NCBI RefSeq assembly: GCF_023195515.1 | Contig: NZ_JALPKR020000002.1 | Coordinates: 2,085,001-2,149,000, forward strand | Length of the DNA stretch: 64,000 bases | Origin: Variovorax sp. S12S4 | GTDB taxonomy: Bacteria > Pseudomonadota > Gammaproteobacteria > Burkholderiales > Burkholderiaceae_C | Reading direction: 5' to 3' | Shown: one piece after another, positions 9,279-18,180 of the stretch | Layout of the letters: every line of letters begins with the position of its first letter | How positions within the stretch are numbered: the first letter of the stretch is position 1 | Translations under genes and position numbers: made by a program | The notes under the pieces: model-generated | Databases searched by the model: none | The model's input: only the letters and a program-made list of their open reading frames with translations | Told to the model about the DNA's origin: nothing

Positions 9279-10407
9279 TGCCCCCGTATTCGCGCTGGCC
9301 GGCGCGCTGCTGTTGCTCGGCGGCTGCGCCGACCTCGGCTACTACTGGCAATCGGCAAGCGGCCACATCGGCATCATGCGGGCCGCCAAGCCGGTGCCCG
9401 AGTGGCTGGCCGACCCGGCTGTTTCCGAGCCGCTGAAAGCCAAGCTCGAACTCGCGCAGCGCATCCGCCGCTTTGCCGTGACCGAACTGGCGCTGCCCGA
9501 CAACCCCAGCTACACCTCGTACGCCGACCTGCGCCGCCGCGCCGCGGTGTGGAACGTGGTGGCCGCGCCGCCGTATTCGCTCACGCTCAAGAACTGGTGC
9601 TTTCCGGTGGCCGGCTGCGTGGGGTATCGCGGCTATTACGACGAGGCTGCGGCCAAGGCCGAAGCCGAGGCACAAAGCGCCAAGGGCCTGGAAACCGCCG
9701 TCTACCCCGTGCCGGCATATTCCACGCTGGGCTGGATGAACTGGGCCGGTGGCGACCCGCTGCTTTCCACCTTCATCGGCTACCCCGAAGGCGAGCTGGC
9801 GCGCATCGTGTTTCATGAACTCGCGCACCAGGTGCTCTACGTGCCCGGCGACACGGTCTTCAACGAGTCGTACGCCACGGCGGTGGAGCGCATCGGCGGC
9901 GCTCTGTGGCTGCAGCGCGAAGCCAGCGAAGCGGCGCGCAGCGAATATGCGCGCTTCGATGCGCAGCGCCAGCAGTTCCGCGCGCTGGCCCTCAACACGC
10001 GCCGAGCGCTCAACCAGGTGTACGAATCCGCGCAGGCCAAGGCTGGCGACTGGACGGCAGTCGGCGCCATGAAAAAGGCGGCGATGGACGACTTTCGCGA
10101 GCGCTACGCCCGGCTGCGCGCAGAATGGCAAGGCCCGCGCCAGGGTGCGTACGACCTTTGGGTGGCCCGAGCCAACAACGCGACCTTTGCAGCCCAGGGC
10201 GCCTACGACGACCTGGTGCCCGGCTTCGAGGCGCTGTTCGACCGCGAAGGGCGCAACTGGCCGCGCTTCTACAAGGAGGTGCGCCGCATTGCCGCGCTGC
10301 CGTCCGTGGAAGAACGGCGCCACGCATTGCAGACGGCCACCGGCGTCCTGCAGACGAACAATTCCATCCACAAGAACCAAGACAACCACGGAGATCACGG
10401 TGCCTGA
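9271..10407 (+). CDS. Putative lipoprotein aminopeptidase (PF10023 type)
   Basis: 378 residues starting at GTG 9271, overlapping the previous stop as GTGA; a G-rich Shine-Dalgarno from the repeat lies just upstream. The N-terminus is a lipoprotein signal with lipobox LGGC (Cys19), so it is probably anchored in the periplasm. HELAH at 182-186 followed by FNESYATAVE is the expected zinc-peptidase signature (HExxH with a downstream Glu). The family is annotated as predicted aminopeptidase; activity is inferred. The rest is helical and rich in Ala/Arg/Glu. The 3' end overlaps the next gene by 8 bases, so three genes from 7187 to 10726 form one unit. Confidence 0.85.
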   Translation: MRAAPVFALAGALLLLGGCADLGYYWQSASGHIGIMRAAKPVPEWLADPAVSEPLKAKLELAQRIRRFAVTELALPDNPSYTSYADLRRRAAVWNVVAAPPYSLTLKNWCFPVAGCVGYRGYYDEAAAKAEAEAQSAKGLETAVYPVPAYSTLGWMNWAGGDPLLSTFIGYPEGELARIVFHELAHQVLYVPGDTVFNESYATAVERIGGALWLQREASEAARSEYARFDAQRQQFRALALNTRRALNQVYESAQAKAGDWTAVGAMKKAAMDDFRERYARLRAEWQGPRQGAYDLWVARANNATFAAQGAYDDLVPGFEALFDREGRNWPRFYKEVRRIAALPSVEERRHALQTATGVLQTNNSIHKNQDNHGDHGA

Positions 10408-10726
10408 CATCCATATCGAACGAAACCACGCGCTGGGCATTGCCGGCGCACGCGAAGTCGCACGCCAATGGATGCAACAGGTCGAGCAGGACTACGGCCT
10501 GGAATGCACCTACACCGAAGGCGAGACCCACGATGTTGCGCAGTTCAGCCGCGCCGGCATCGACGGCACCGTGGAGGTCACGGCCACCACGTTGACGCTG
10601 GAGGCCACGCTGGGTTTTTTGTTCAGCAGCTTCAGCGACCAGATCGAGCAGAAAATTGCGAAGAACCTCGACGCGCTGCTCGACGCGCTGCTCGACGCGC
10701 CCGGCGGCAAGAGCCGCTTTGCCTGA
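10400..10726 (+). CDS. Polyhydroxyalkanoic acid system family protein (PHA_gran_rgn)
   Basis: 108 residues starting at GTG 10400, inside the end of the aminopeptidase gene, with GGAG just upstream. The product begins PDIHIERNHALGIAGAREVA and shows the compact pattern of PF09650, small proteins often found with PHA synthesis genes. No PHA synthase is adjacent, but a phasin lies at 22.7 kb. The C-terminus carries a leucine/aspartate repeat (LDALLDALLDA) made by a tandem DNA repeat. Molecular role unknown; granule association or stress function are the usual suggestions. Confidence 0.8.
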   Translation: MPDIHIERNHALGIAGAREVARQWMQQVEQDYGLECTYTEGETHDVAQFSRAGIDGTVEVTATTLTLEATLGFLFSSFSDQIEQKIAKNLDALLDALLDAPGGKSRFA

Positions 10727-10747
10727 CGGCTCTTAGCCGCAGCAGCT

Positions 10748-11485
10748 TCAGACGATGGTGTAGCCGCCGTCGACCGGCAGCGCCGCACCGCTGATCATCG
10801 ATGCGCCATCGGAGAGCAGAAACAAGACCGGCGCCACCACTTCGTCGACCTGCGCAAACCGCCCCAGCGGAATATTCCTGAGCGCAGCCGCGCTCTTTGC
10901 GGGATCAGCCCAGGCCTGCTCGGCCATGGGCGTGAGCGTGACGGTCGGGTTCACGCTGTTCACGCGAATGCCGTGGGGCCCAAACTCAAGGCACAGCGAA
11001 CGCGTGATCGCATCCATGGCAGCCTTCGACGCACAGTAGCAAAGATGCGCATCGAGCGCGACCAGCGAAGCCTGGCTCGACACATTGACGATGCTGCCGC
11101 GCACGCCGGCCGAGACCATCGCCTTGCCGCAGCGCGAGGCCACCAGCGCGGCGGCGCGCGCGTTGACGGCCATCACGGCATCGAAATTCTTGGGCTGGAA
11201 GTCGAACGCCGATTCGAGCAATGCGATACCGGCGCAGTTCACCACGAGATCGAAGGCTGGCAACGCTGCGAGTTCTCGTTCCAGTGCGGCCGTATCTTCG
11301 ACGTCGATCACCAGTGGGGTGCAACCGGCTTCTGTGTGCAGGGCATCGAGTGCCGAGGCATTGCGGCCCACGGCTGTTACCGATGCGCCTGATTGTGCGA
11401 GCCGTATGGCTACTGTGCGGCCGATGCCGCTGCTGGCGCCGGTCACGAGGGCGCGTTTGGCGGAGAAGTCGAAGGAGGTTTTCAT
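10748..11485 (-). CDS. SDR oxidoreductase, L-xylulose reductase-like
   Basis: 245-residue NAD(P)-dependent short-chain dehydrogenase. Cofactor motif TGASSGIG (15-22), NCAG (83-86) and a complete Ser137/Tyr150/Lys154 triad. Overall it resembles dicarbonyl/L-xylulose reductases that interconvert pentuloses and pentitols. It lies downstream of the AraC-controlled polyol operon on the same strand but is separated from the kinase gene by 324 bp that hold a MITE-like element, so it may have lost or changed co-transcription. No clear Shine-Dalgarno precedes ATG 11485. Substrate inferred only from neighbours. Confidence 0.85.
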   Translation of the reverse strand: MKTSFDFSAKRALVTGASSGIGRTVAIRLAQSGASVTAVGRNASALDALHTEAGCTPLVIDVEDTAALERELAALPAFDLVVNCAGIALLESAFDFQPKNFDAVMAVNARAAALVASRCGKAMVSAGVRGSIVNVSSQASLVALDAHLCYCASKAAMDAITRSLCLEFGPHGIRVNSVNPTVTLTPMAEQAWADPAKSAAALRNIPLGRFAQVDEVVAPVLFLLSDGASMISGAALPVDGGYTIV

Positions 11486-11517
11486 GATGGTTGTTTACTG
11501 TGGTGTGCGCTGGAATG

Positions 11518-11777
11518 CATTCGGGGCGTGTGCAAAGGCCACCGGGTACTCCCCTCCGCGAATGTCCCCCGCCTTCGGCTCCTCCTTTATTTCGCTGCGG
11601 GGAGCACCCGATGCCCTGTGCACTGGGGCACGCCGCTGGTGTTCCGCTGAACAACGACCGCTCTTTGCAACGCTCCCGCTGGCGGGGTGCCTTGCGCAGC
11701 GAAATAAAGGAGGAGCCCGAAGGGCGGGGGACATTCGCGGAGCAAGGTACCCCGTCGGCGGGAGCGCGCCCTGAATG
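11518..11777. mobile_element. MITE-like element, copy 1 (~260 bp)
   Basis: Fills the 324-bp gap between the FGGY kinase stop and the SDR start. The ends are inverted repeats (CATTCGGGGC and GCCCTGAATG). Inside are long complementary arms: CCGCGAATGTCCCC plus CTCCTTTATTTCGCTGCG on the left, and CGCAGCGAAATAAAGGAG plus GGGGACATTCGCGG on the right, around a centre of about 110 bp that includes ATGCCCTGTGCACTGGGGCA. The same sequence occurs inverted at 32547-32813. It has no transposase; open frames inside it are short and overlap the palindromes. I see no clear target-site duplication. Confidence 0.75.
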
Positions 11778-11809
11778 ACCCCCAACGCAACAAACCGAAG
11801 AGCAAGATT

Positions 11810-13336
11810 TCACGTCAGCCCATGCATCGCATCACGCAATGCGGGATAAAGAGATTTGTAGATATCGAAGCGCTTGCGATAGATCGCCTGCACTTCAGGT
11901 TGCGGCCGCGCGCGTTCCACCAGCGTGACCCAGCCGCGCTCCGCAGCCGCGGCATCCACCAGACCCGCACCAAGCGCCGCGAGCATTGCAGCGCCGAGAG
12001 CCGCCTCGACTTCTTCCTCGATGGTGAACACCGGGTAGCCCGTGATGTCCGCCACGATCTGCATCCAGAGGTCCGAATGCGCGGCGCCACCGACCACGAT
12101 CAGTCGGTCGTCCAGCGGTTGTTCGCTTTGCCGGCTTGCCTCGATGTTGTGCTGCAGCGCGAAGCTCACGCCCTCGAGCACCGCGCGATACAGGTGCGCG
12201 CGGCTGTGCGCGAGGGAGAGGCCGATGAACGCGCCCTTGGCTTGTGCATCCCAGATGGGGCTGCGCTCGCCCATCATGTAGGGCAGGAAGACCAGGCCTT
12301 CCGCGCCGGGCGGCACGTCGACGGCCTTGCGTTCGATCAGTGCATGCGCGTCCTCGCCCGTGCGCGCGGCTTCGGCCATTTCGGCCTGGCAGAAGGTCTC
12401 GCGGAACCACGTGACGGCTGCGCCCGCTGTGATGGCGCCGCCGAACACATAGCTGCGGTCCGCGCCGCGGTACACATGAGGCATGGTGATGAGCTTGTGG
12501 CGCGCATCCACCGTGGGGCTCACGAAGCCCCAGCACATGCTGGTTCCGATCGTCGCGACGTGATCGCCGCTGCCGGTGACGCCGGCGCAGAAAGTTGCCA
12601 CGGCCGCATCCACGCCGCCGGCCATGAGCGGCATGCCTTGGGCGAGGCCCAGCTTGGCGGCCCATTCGGCGTTCAGGCCGCCGACCACGTCGCTCGATTC
12701 GACCAGGCGCGGCGGCATCATGCGCGCCGAGATGCCGAGCATGCCGAGTGCTTCTTCCGACCAGCTGCGCTGCGCCGCGTCGTACACACCGCCGATGTTG
12801 CCGGCCGAGCTGTGGTCGACCGCGAGTTCGCCCGTGAGCCGCCAGTTGACATAACTGTTGGGCGGCAGGAAGTAGCGTGTTTTCGCCCATACCTCGGGCA
12901 GGTGCTCGCGAATCCACAGCATCTTGGTGAAGCCGTAGTAGCTGTCGATGCCGTTGCCGGTAATCGCTTGCAGCCGCGCCACATCGACGGTCGCGTTCAC
13001 CGCGTCGACCTCTGCGGTGGCGCGGCGGTCCATCCAGATCAGGCACGGGTGCAGCGGCTGCATCGCCTCGTCTACCGGGATGCCCGCGCCGCCGTAGAGG
13101 CTGCTCACGCACATGGCGGCAATATCGGCTGGCGCGATGCCGCTCTTCGCGACGCAGGCGCGCACGCTTTCGCACACTGCATCGAACCACACCTCGCAGT
13201 CTTGCTGCGCCCACAGCGGCTTCGGCGTTTCCGGCTGGTAGGCCACGCTGCTTTGCGAAAGCACCTTGCCGTCGATGCCGACCAGCAGGCACTTGGTGCT
13301 CTGCGTGCCGATGTCGACGCCGATCACGTACTTCAT
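11810..13336 (-). CDS. FGGY-family carbohydrate kinase (xylulokinase-like)
   Basis: ATP-dependent sugar/polyol kinase, 508 residues, usual FGGY size. The N-terminal phosphate-binding segment GVDIGTQSTK (6-15) and the catalytic Asp243 in GGVDAAVATF are present, with the C-terminal ATPase-fold motif VVGGAAHSDLW. Start ATG 13336 lies 14 bases after the stop of the dehydrogenase gene, so the two are co-transcribed. In context it probably phosphorylates the ketose made by the upstream dehydrogenase (a tetrulose or pentulose); FGGY specificity cannot be read reliably from sequence. Confidence 0.9.
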   Translation of the reverse strand: MKYVIGVDIGTQSTKCLLVGIDGKVLSQSSVAYQPETPKPLWAQQDCEVWFDAVCESVRACVAKSGIAPADIAAMCVSSLYGGAGIPVDEAMQPLHPCLIWMDRRATAEVDAVNATVDVARLQAITGNGIDSYYGFTKMLWIREHLPEVWAKTRYFLPPNSYVNWRLTGELAVDHSSAGNIGGVYDAAQRSWSEEALGMLGISARMMPPRLVESSDVVGGLNAEWAAKLGLAQGMPLMAGGVDAAVATFCAGVTGSGDHVATIGTSMCWGFVSPTVDARHKLITMPHVYRGADRSYVFGGAITAGAAVTWFRETFCQAEMAEAARTGEDAHALIERKAVDVPPGAEGLVFLPYMMGERSPIWDAQAKGAFIGLSLAHSRAHLYRAVLEGVSFALQHNIEASRQSEQPLDDRLIVVGGAAHSDLWMQIVADITGYPVFTIEEEVEAALGAAMLAALGAGLVDAAAAERGWVTLVERARPQPEVQAIYRKRFDIYKSLYPALRDAMHGLT

Positions 13337-13350
13337 AGCAACACCGTCCT

Positions 13351-14481
13351 TCAGGACCTGGGCTGCGGCTTGAGCAGCACCTTGATCGAATCGAGGGAGT
13401 TGGCCAGTTTGAAGGCGCGCTCCCACTCGGTCAACGGAAAGTCGTGCGTCACGATGCCCTTGGAGGTGACGAGCCCGCGCGCCAGCAGGTCGATGGCAAT
13501 CGGGTAGCAGTAGGGCCCCAGGTGCGCGCCGCGCACGTCGAGCTCCTTGCGGTCGCCGATGATCGACCAGTCGGCGCTCGTCTCCGAGCCGAACACGCTG
13601 AACTCGACAAAACGGCCGAGCTTGCGGATCATGTCCAGCCCCTGCGTCACGCCGATGGGCGCGCCCGTGGTCTCGATGTAGACATCGCAGCCGTAGCCCT
13701 CGGTCAGGCCCTTGACGACCGCATCGGCGTTCTCGGTCTTCGGGTTGATCGTCACGTCGGCGCCGAACTGCTTCGCGAGCGCGAGCCGCTCGGGCACGAG
13801 GTCGATCACGATCAGCTTCTTCGGCGTCTTGAGCGCCGCCGCCTGCACCATCATCAGACCGAGCGGGCCGGCGCCCGCAATCACCACCACGTCGTCGAGC
13901 TGGATGTCGCCGCGGTTCACCGTGTGGATCGCGCACGAGAGCGGCTCGATGATGGCCGCGTCCTCCAGCGAAATGCCGTCGGGAATCTTGTGCACGCGCG
14001 AGGTCGGCGGCAGGCGCATGTAGTCGGCCATGCCGCCGTCGGCCACGATGCGCTGGAAGCCGAAGATGTTGTGCACTTCGCACATCCAGTATTTGCCCGA
14101 AGTGCAGAAGCGGCACTTGTCGCAAGGCACGATCTGCTCGGCAATCACACGGTCGCCTTTCTCCACGCCAAAGTGCTCGGCTGCGCCTTCGCCGAGTGCC
14201 TCCACGTAGCCGAAGAATTCATGGCCGGGGACCACGGGTGCCTTGACCCACGAGGGCTGGCCGTCGCCGCCCCAGAACATCTTTGCGCCCGAATGGCATT
14301 TGCAGTCGGAGGCGCAGATGCCGCAGGCGGCGATGGAGATCAGCAGCTCGTTCGGGCCGATGGTGGGCACGTCGACGGTTTCGAGCCGGTAGTCCTTCGG
14401 GCCGTGGCAGACGACGGCCTGCATGGCGGCGAGCTTTCCGATCGCGCCCGATGCGCCGGGCTGGAGTTTTTGGTACGACAT
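13351..14481 (-). CDS. Zinc-dependent alcohol dehydrogenase, erythritol/L-threitol dehydrogenase-like
   Basis: Medium-chain NAD-dependent dehydrogenase, 376 residues from ATG 14481. Catalytic zinc ligands Cys53 and His87-Glu88 (GHEFFG), structural zinc cysteines 120, 123, 126 and 134, and Rossmann motif GAGPLG. Blocks such as CHGPKDYRLE, ACGICASDCKCH, MFWGGD and GRFVEFSVFG match my memory of the erythritol/L-threitol dehydrogenase (EltD) group more than sorbitol or threonine dehydrogenases. The ABC transporter upstream and kinase downstream suggest it oxidises an imported polyol to a ketose. The precise polyol is an inference. Confidence 0.85.
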   Translation of the reverse strand: MSYQKLQPGASGAIGKLAAMQAVVCHGPKDYRLETVDVPTIGPNELLISIAACGICASDCKCHSGAKMFWGGDGQPSWVKAPVVPGHEFFGYVEALGEGAAEHFGVEKGDRVIAEQIVPCDKCRFCTSGKYWMCEVHNIFGFQRIVADGGMADYMRLPPTSRVHKIPDGISLEDAAIIEPLSCAIHTVNRGDIQLDDVVVIAGAGPLGLMMVQAAALKTPKKLIVIDLVPERLALAKQFGADVTINPKTENADAVVKGLTEGYGCDVYIETTGAPIGVTQGLDMIRKLGRFVEFSVFGSETSADWSIIGDRKELDVRGAHLGPYCYPIAIDLLARGLVTSKGIVTHDFPLTEWERAFKLANSLDSIKVLLKPQPRS

Positions 14482-14517
14482 GGGTTCCTTGTGGTCAGAG
14501 GTTGTGTTGGGGTGGGT

Positions 14518-14626
14518 TTTCTCCCTCCCCTTCCGAGGGAGGGCAGGGGTGGGGGCAAGCGGCGTCACTACTGGGCACGCCCTGCCTGCCCCCATCCCAG
14601 CCTTCCCCCAGAAGGGGAAGGAGCAA
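14518..14626. repeat. Paired palindromic repeats between permease and dehydrogenase genes
   Basis: Two oppositely oriented units: one with CTCCCTCCCCTTCCGAGGGAGGG and GGGGTGGGGGC, the other with GCCCCCATCCCAGCCTTCCCC and GAAGGGGAAGGAG. Each can form a hairpin and the two are complementary to each other. Same family as 9244-9278 and 37287-37326. The hairpin may protect or partly terminate the polyol operon mRNA between the transport and enzyme genes. Confidence 0.65.
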
Positions 14627-14636
14627 GAACGGTGAG

Positions 14637-15617
14637 TCAGCGTTTGGCTTCTCGGCTGATGAAGATGGCGAGCAAGACAATGCCGCCCTTGATGATCAAT
14701 TGCAGGTACGGCGACACGCCGATCATGTTGAGTCCGTTGTTCAGCACGCCCAGAAGCAGCGCGCCGACCAGCGTGCCCACGATGGCGCCGCGCCCGCCGG
14801 CAATGGACGTGCCGCCCATCACCACCGCCGCGATGGCGTCGAGTTCGAAGCCCACGCCCACGCCCGGCTGCCCGCTCGTGACGCGCGCCGCCTGCACGAT
14901 GCCGGCCACGGCTGCGGTGAAACCGCTCAGCGCATACACCAGCAGCTTGTAGCGCGACACGCGCACGCCCGAGAGCCGCGTCGCTTCCTCATTGCCGCCG
15001 ATGGCATACACATAGCGGCCGAACGGCGCCATGTTGAGCAACACATAGGCAACCAGGTAGGTGGCCAGCATGATGAGGATCGGCACCTTGATGCCCGCCA
15101 GCACGCCGCCGCCGAGAAAGGCGAACGAATCGGGCAACCCGTCGATCGGATAGCCGCCGGTGTAGATGAGTGCGATGCCGCGTGCAATGCCCATCGTGGC
15201 CAGCGTCACGATGATGGGCGGCATGCGAAGGTAGGCCACGCAATACCCGTTGAAGAGGCCGATCACCACGCCCACCGCCAGCCCGAGCGGCACCGCAAGC
15301 ATCGGCGGCAGGCCGAACTGAACCATCATTCCCGAGGCCAGCGTGCCTGAGAGGGCCACCACCGCGCCCACCGAGAGATCGATGCCGCCGGTGAGAATGG
15401 CCGCTGTCATGCCCACCGCGATGATCGCGTTGATCGACGACTGCAGTGCAATGTTCTGCAGGTTGCCCCAGGAGAGAAAGTTGTCGGTCGCAACGATCAT
15501 GAAGACCGAGATCGCGACCAGGCCGACCAGCGGCAGAAAGGCCGTGGAGCGGCGCAGCTGGGTGAAGAGCCCGCCGTCGGGTGTGGGCGGTGTGGGGTGG
15601 ATGGCGGTTGCATTCAT
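14637..15617 (-). CDS. Sugar ABC transporter permease (RbsC/AraH type)
   Basis: 326-residue inner-membrane permease with about 8-10 hydrophobic segments. It carries the family signature [11 protein letters not shown] (about 92-102) and a second conserved block [16 protein letters not shown]. Start ATG 15617 overlaps the ATPase stop by 4 bases (ATGA). It pairs with the neighbouring ATPase and receptor in a BPD_transp_2-type importer, most likely for the polyol metabolised by the downstream enzymes. Confidence 0.92.
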   Translation of the reverse strand: MNATAIHPTPPTPDGGLFTQLRRSTAFLPLVGLVAISVFMIVATDNFLSWGNLQNIALQSSINAIIAVGMTAAILTGGIDLSVGAVVALSGTLASGMMVQFGLPPMLAVPLGLAVGVVIGLFNGYCVAYLRMPPIIVTLATMGIARGIALIYTGGYPIDGLPDSFAFLGGGVLAGIKVPILIMLATYLVAYVLLNMAPFGRYVYAIGGNEEATRLSGVRVSRYKLLVYALSGFTAAVAGIVQAARVTSGQPGVGVGFELDAIAAVVMGGTSIAGGRGAIVGTLVGALLLGVLNNGLNMIGVSPYLQLIIKGGIVLLAIFISREAKR

Positions 15618-17134
15618 TGCGTGCCCCCTGTCGTTGCGTGGCGCATGATGTCGCCGGAGTTGATGGAGTCGCCCTCGAGCGTGGCCACGATGGCCCCGCC
15701 CGAAAACACAGCGACGCGGTCGCACATGCCCACGATCTCGGGCAGCTCGCTCGAAATCATGATGATGGCCTTGCCCTGCTGCGTGAGGTCGCGCATCAGG
15801 CTGTAGATCTCGGCCTTCGCGCCCACGTCGATGCCGCGCGTGGGCTCGTCGAAGATCAGCACTTCGCAATCGTGGTCAAGCCAGCGCGCAATCACCACCT
15901 TTTGCTGGTTGCCGCCCGAGAGCGTGGCAACGCGCGTTTCGATGCTCGGTGCCTTCACGCCCACACGCTTCGAGAGCTCGGCGGCCGACTGCTTCTCCGA
16001 CTTCTGGCTCACCAGCCCGGCGCTCTTGTGCTTGCCCAGGTTGTTCATCGAGATGTTGAAGCGGATCGTGAAGTCGGTGATCAGCCCCTCAACCTTTCGG
16101 CTTTCGGGCAGCAGGCCGATGCCGTTCTCCAGCGCCTGCGTCGGGTCATTGAGCCGCACCGGCTTTCCGTTGCGCAGCACCGTCTTGCGGTGCACGCGGT
16201 CGGCGCCCATCATTCCGAGCGCGAGTTCGGTGCGGCCCGAGCCTACGAGCCCTGCAAAGCCAAGAATTTCGCCTTCGTGCAAATCGAAGCTGTTCACCGG
16301 CCCGCCCTTGGCGAGCTGGATCTCCGGCACCTCGAGCACCTTGCGCCCGCGCGGCGCGGGCACCGGCTTGGGCGGAAAGTTGTGCTCGATCTTGCGGCCG
16401 ACCATCATCTCGACCAGCGCGTTCACATCGGTCGCGCCCACCTCCGCATGCCCTGCATTCGCGCCGTCGCGCAGCACGCTGATGCGGTCGCACACCTCGA
16501 AGATCTCATCCAGGTGGTGCGAGATGAAGATCATCGCCACGCCCTTGGCGCGCAGCTCCCGCATGATCTTGAACAGATGCCCGGCCTCATTGGGCGTGAG
16601 CGTGGCGGTCGGCTCGTCGAGCACCAGCAGCCGCGCCTTCAGCGACAGTGCCTTGCCGATTTCGACAAACTGCTGCTGCGCCACCGAGAGCCGGCAGATC
16701 GGCACGTCGAGGTCGATCTGCACGCCCAGCTCCTCGAAGATCGACTGTGCGGAGCGCTTCATGGCGGCCCTGTCGAGCAGCCCGAACCGGTTCTTCAGAT
16801 AGCGGCCGAGAAAAATGTTCTCCACCGCGTTCAGGTACGGAATGAGGCTGAACTCCTGGAAGATGATGCCCACGCCCGCCGCGATCGCGTCGCCGTAGCC
16901 CGCGAACTGCCGCTCGCGGCCGTCGATGAAGATGCGGCCCTCATCGGCCTGGTAGATGCCGCCGAGGATCTTCATCAGCGTCGACTTGCCCGCACCGTTC
17001 TCGCCGAGCAGCGCGTGCACCTCGCCCTTGCGGATCGACAGGTCGATGCCCGAGAGCGCCTTCACGCCCGGAAAGCGCTTGGACACGCCTTCCAGCCGGA
17101 GCATCTCGAGGCCTTCTTCTGCGGGGGAGCTCAT
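15614..17134 (-). CDS. Sugar ABC transporter ATP-binding protein (RbsA/XylG type, two NBDs)
   Basis: 506 residues with two fused nucleotide-binding domains. The first has Walker [10 protein letters not shown] (near 45-53), Walker [10 protein letters not shown], and an unusual signature SVAQQQ in place of LSGGQ. The second has a degenerate P-loop region [10 protein letters not shown], the signature LSGGNQQK and Walker [10 protein letters not shown]. This asymmetry is normal for the family. Lies 13 bp after the receptor gene and overlaps the permease by 4 bases. Energises import with 14637-15617. Confidence 0.93.
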   Translation of the reverse strand: MSSPAEEGLEMLRLEGVSKRFPGVKALSGIDLSIRKGEVHALLGENGAGKSTLMKILGGIYQADEGRIFIDGRERQFAGYGDAIAAGVGIIFQEFSLIPYLNAVENIFLGRYLKNRFGLLDRAAMKRSAQSIFEELGVQIDLDVPICRLSVAQQQFVEIGKALSLKARLLVLDEPTATLTPNEAGHLFKIMRELRAKGVAMIFISHHLDEIFEVCDRISVLRDGANAGHAEVGATDVNALVEMMVGRKIEHNFPPKPVPAPRGRKVLEVPEIQLAKGGPVNSFDLHEGEILGFAGLVGSGRTELALGMMGADRVHRKTVLRNGKPVRLNDPTQALENGIGLLPESRKVEGLITDFTIRFNISMNNLGKHKSAGLVSQKSEKQSAAELSKRVGVKAPSIETRVATLSGGNQQKVVIARWLDHDCEVLIFDEPTRGIDVGAKAEIYSLMRDLTQQGKAIIMISSELPEIVGMCDRVAVFSGGAIVATLEGDSINSGDIMRHATTGGTQ

Positions 17135-17146
17135 GGCCGGCGCGGG

Positions 17147-18067
17147 TTACCAGCTGAAGGTCTTCGCGCCCTCGGCGTCGATCAGCTTCACGTCCACCGG
17201 CACCGCGGCCGGCACGTTGGCGCCCCACTTCTTGGCCAGCGCAATGCCGATGGCCAGGCGGATCTGGTCGCGCGGGTATTGCGCGGTGGTGGCAATGAAT
17301 TTCGAGTTGGGCTTCTGCATGGCCTTGATGGCTTCGGGTGCGCCGTCCACGCTCGCGAGCTTCACGTCCTTGCCGCTGGCCTCGATGGCGGCGAGCGCGC
17401 CCATCGAGCCACCGTCGTTCACGCTGAAGATGCCCTTCAGGTCCTTGTTGGCCTGCAGGATGTTCTCGGTCACGGTGAGCGCGGTGGCGCGCTCCTGCTT
17501 GCCGTTCTGCGTGCTCACCACCTTGATGCCGGGGTACTTGGCCAGCGCTTCGCGGCAGCCCTTCACGCGCTCCAGGATCGGCACGACCGGAATGCCGTCG
17601 AGAATGGCCACGTCGCCTTTCTCTCCGATGTTCTTCGCCAGGTATTCGCAGGCCAGGCGGCCCGCATCGAGGTTCTTCGAGCCCACGAACGAATCGACCG
17701 GCCCCTGCGCATTGGCATCGACCGCCACCACGATCACGCCTGCCTTCTTGGCCGAGCGCACCGCCGACTGCACGCCGGTGGAGTCGGTCGGGTTCAGCAG
17801 CAGGATGTCGATCTTCTTCTGGATCATGTCTTCCACGTCGCCGATCTGCTTGGACACGTCATGCCGCGCGTCGGTGGTGACCACGGTTGCGCCGATGCTG
17901 GCCGCGGCTTCCTCGAGCGCCTGCTTCATCGTCACGAAGTAGGGGTTGTTCAGCTCCTGGAAAGTCATGCCGATGCGCAGCGGCTGCTTGGGGGCTTGCG
18001 CCTGCGCGGCGGAGGCGCCGCAGACCAGCGCGGCAAGGACGGCGGTGGCTTTGAAAAGATTCTTCAT
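17147..18067 (-). CDS. Sugar/polyol ABC transporter substrate-binding protein
   Basis: 306-residue periplasmic binding protein of the RbsB (Peripla_BP_4) class. A Sec signal peptide ends around AAQAQA (about residue 24). Typical blocks are GMTFQELNNPYF, DILLLNPTDSTG and AVDANAQGPVDSFVGS. ATG 18067 is preceded by GGAGA at a good distance. First gene of the transporter-enzyme operon and located just downstream of the AraC regulator on the same strand. The ligand is probably a small sugar alcohol given the downstream dehydrogenase, but this is inference. Confidence 0.92.
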   Translation of the reverse strand: MKNLFKATAVLAALVCGASAAQAQAPKQPLRIGMTFQELNNPYFVTMKQALEEAAASIGATVVTTDARHDVSKQIGDVEDMIQKKIDILLLNPTDSTGVQSAVRSAKKAGVIVVAVDANAQGPVDSFVGSKNLDAGRLACEYLAKNIGEKGDVAILDGIPVVPILERVKGCREALAKYPGIKVVSTQNGKQERATALTVTENILQANKDLKGIFSVNDGGSMGALAAIEASGKDVKLASVDGAPEAIKAMQKPNSKFIATTAQYPRDQIRLAIGIALAKKWGANVPAAVPVDVKLIDAEGAKTFSW

Positions 18068-18127
18068 GGTGCTGTGTCTCCTGGTTTGTGATGGCTGTCG
18101 AAAAACTCGGGCAAAGGCCCCCCCCCG

Positions 18128-18153
18128 CGGCGCTCGAGGCGCCGCGCCGATGA
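18128..18153 (-). promoter_or_regulatory. GC-rich hairpin in the araC-receptor gap
   Basis: The 113-bp gap between the AraC stop and the receptor ATG holds a GCGGCGC/GCGCCGC-type inverted repeat around TCGA and an eight-C run on the plus strand. It could end the araC transcript or act in the receptor mRNA leader. No T run follows, so I cannot call it a terminator. The operon promoter must lie within this gap or upstream of araC. Confidence 0.3.
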
Positions 18154-18180
18154 GGACACGGGAACGGGGAGGAAAGCCGG

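Noticed and set aside
7373..9358. Long minus-strand open frame across the molybdopterin gene
   Set aside because: Typical shadow of a GC-rich gene: no start signal, no domain, and strong family motifs on the plus strand.
10670..10715. CTCGACGCG tandem units as a regulatory or CRISPR-like repeat
   Set aside because: They are in frame in a small gene and encode an Asp/Ala/Leu helix; three units only, no spacers.
11491..11778. Short open frames within the MITE-like element
   Set aside because: They read through the palindromic arms on both strands and differ between the two copies, so they are not conserved genes.
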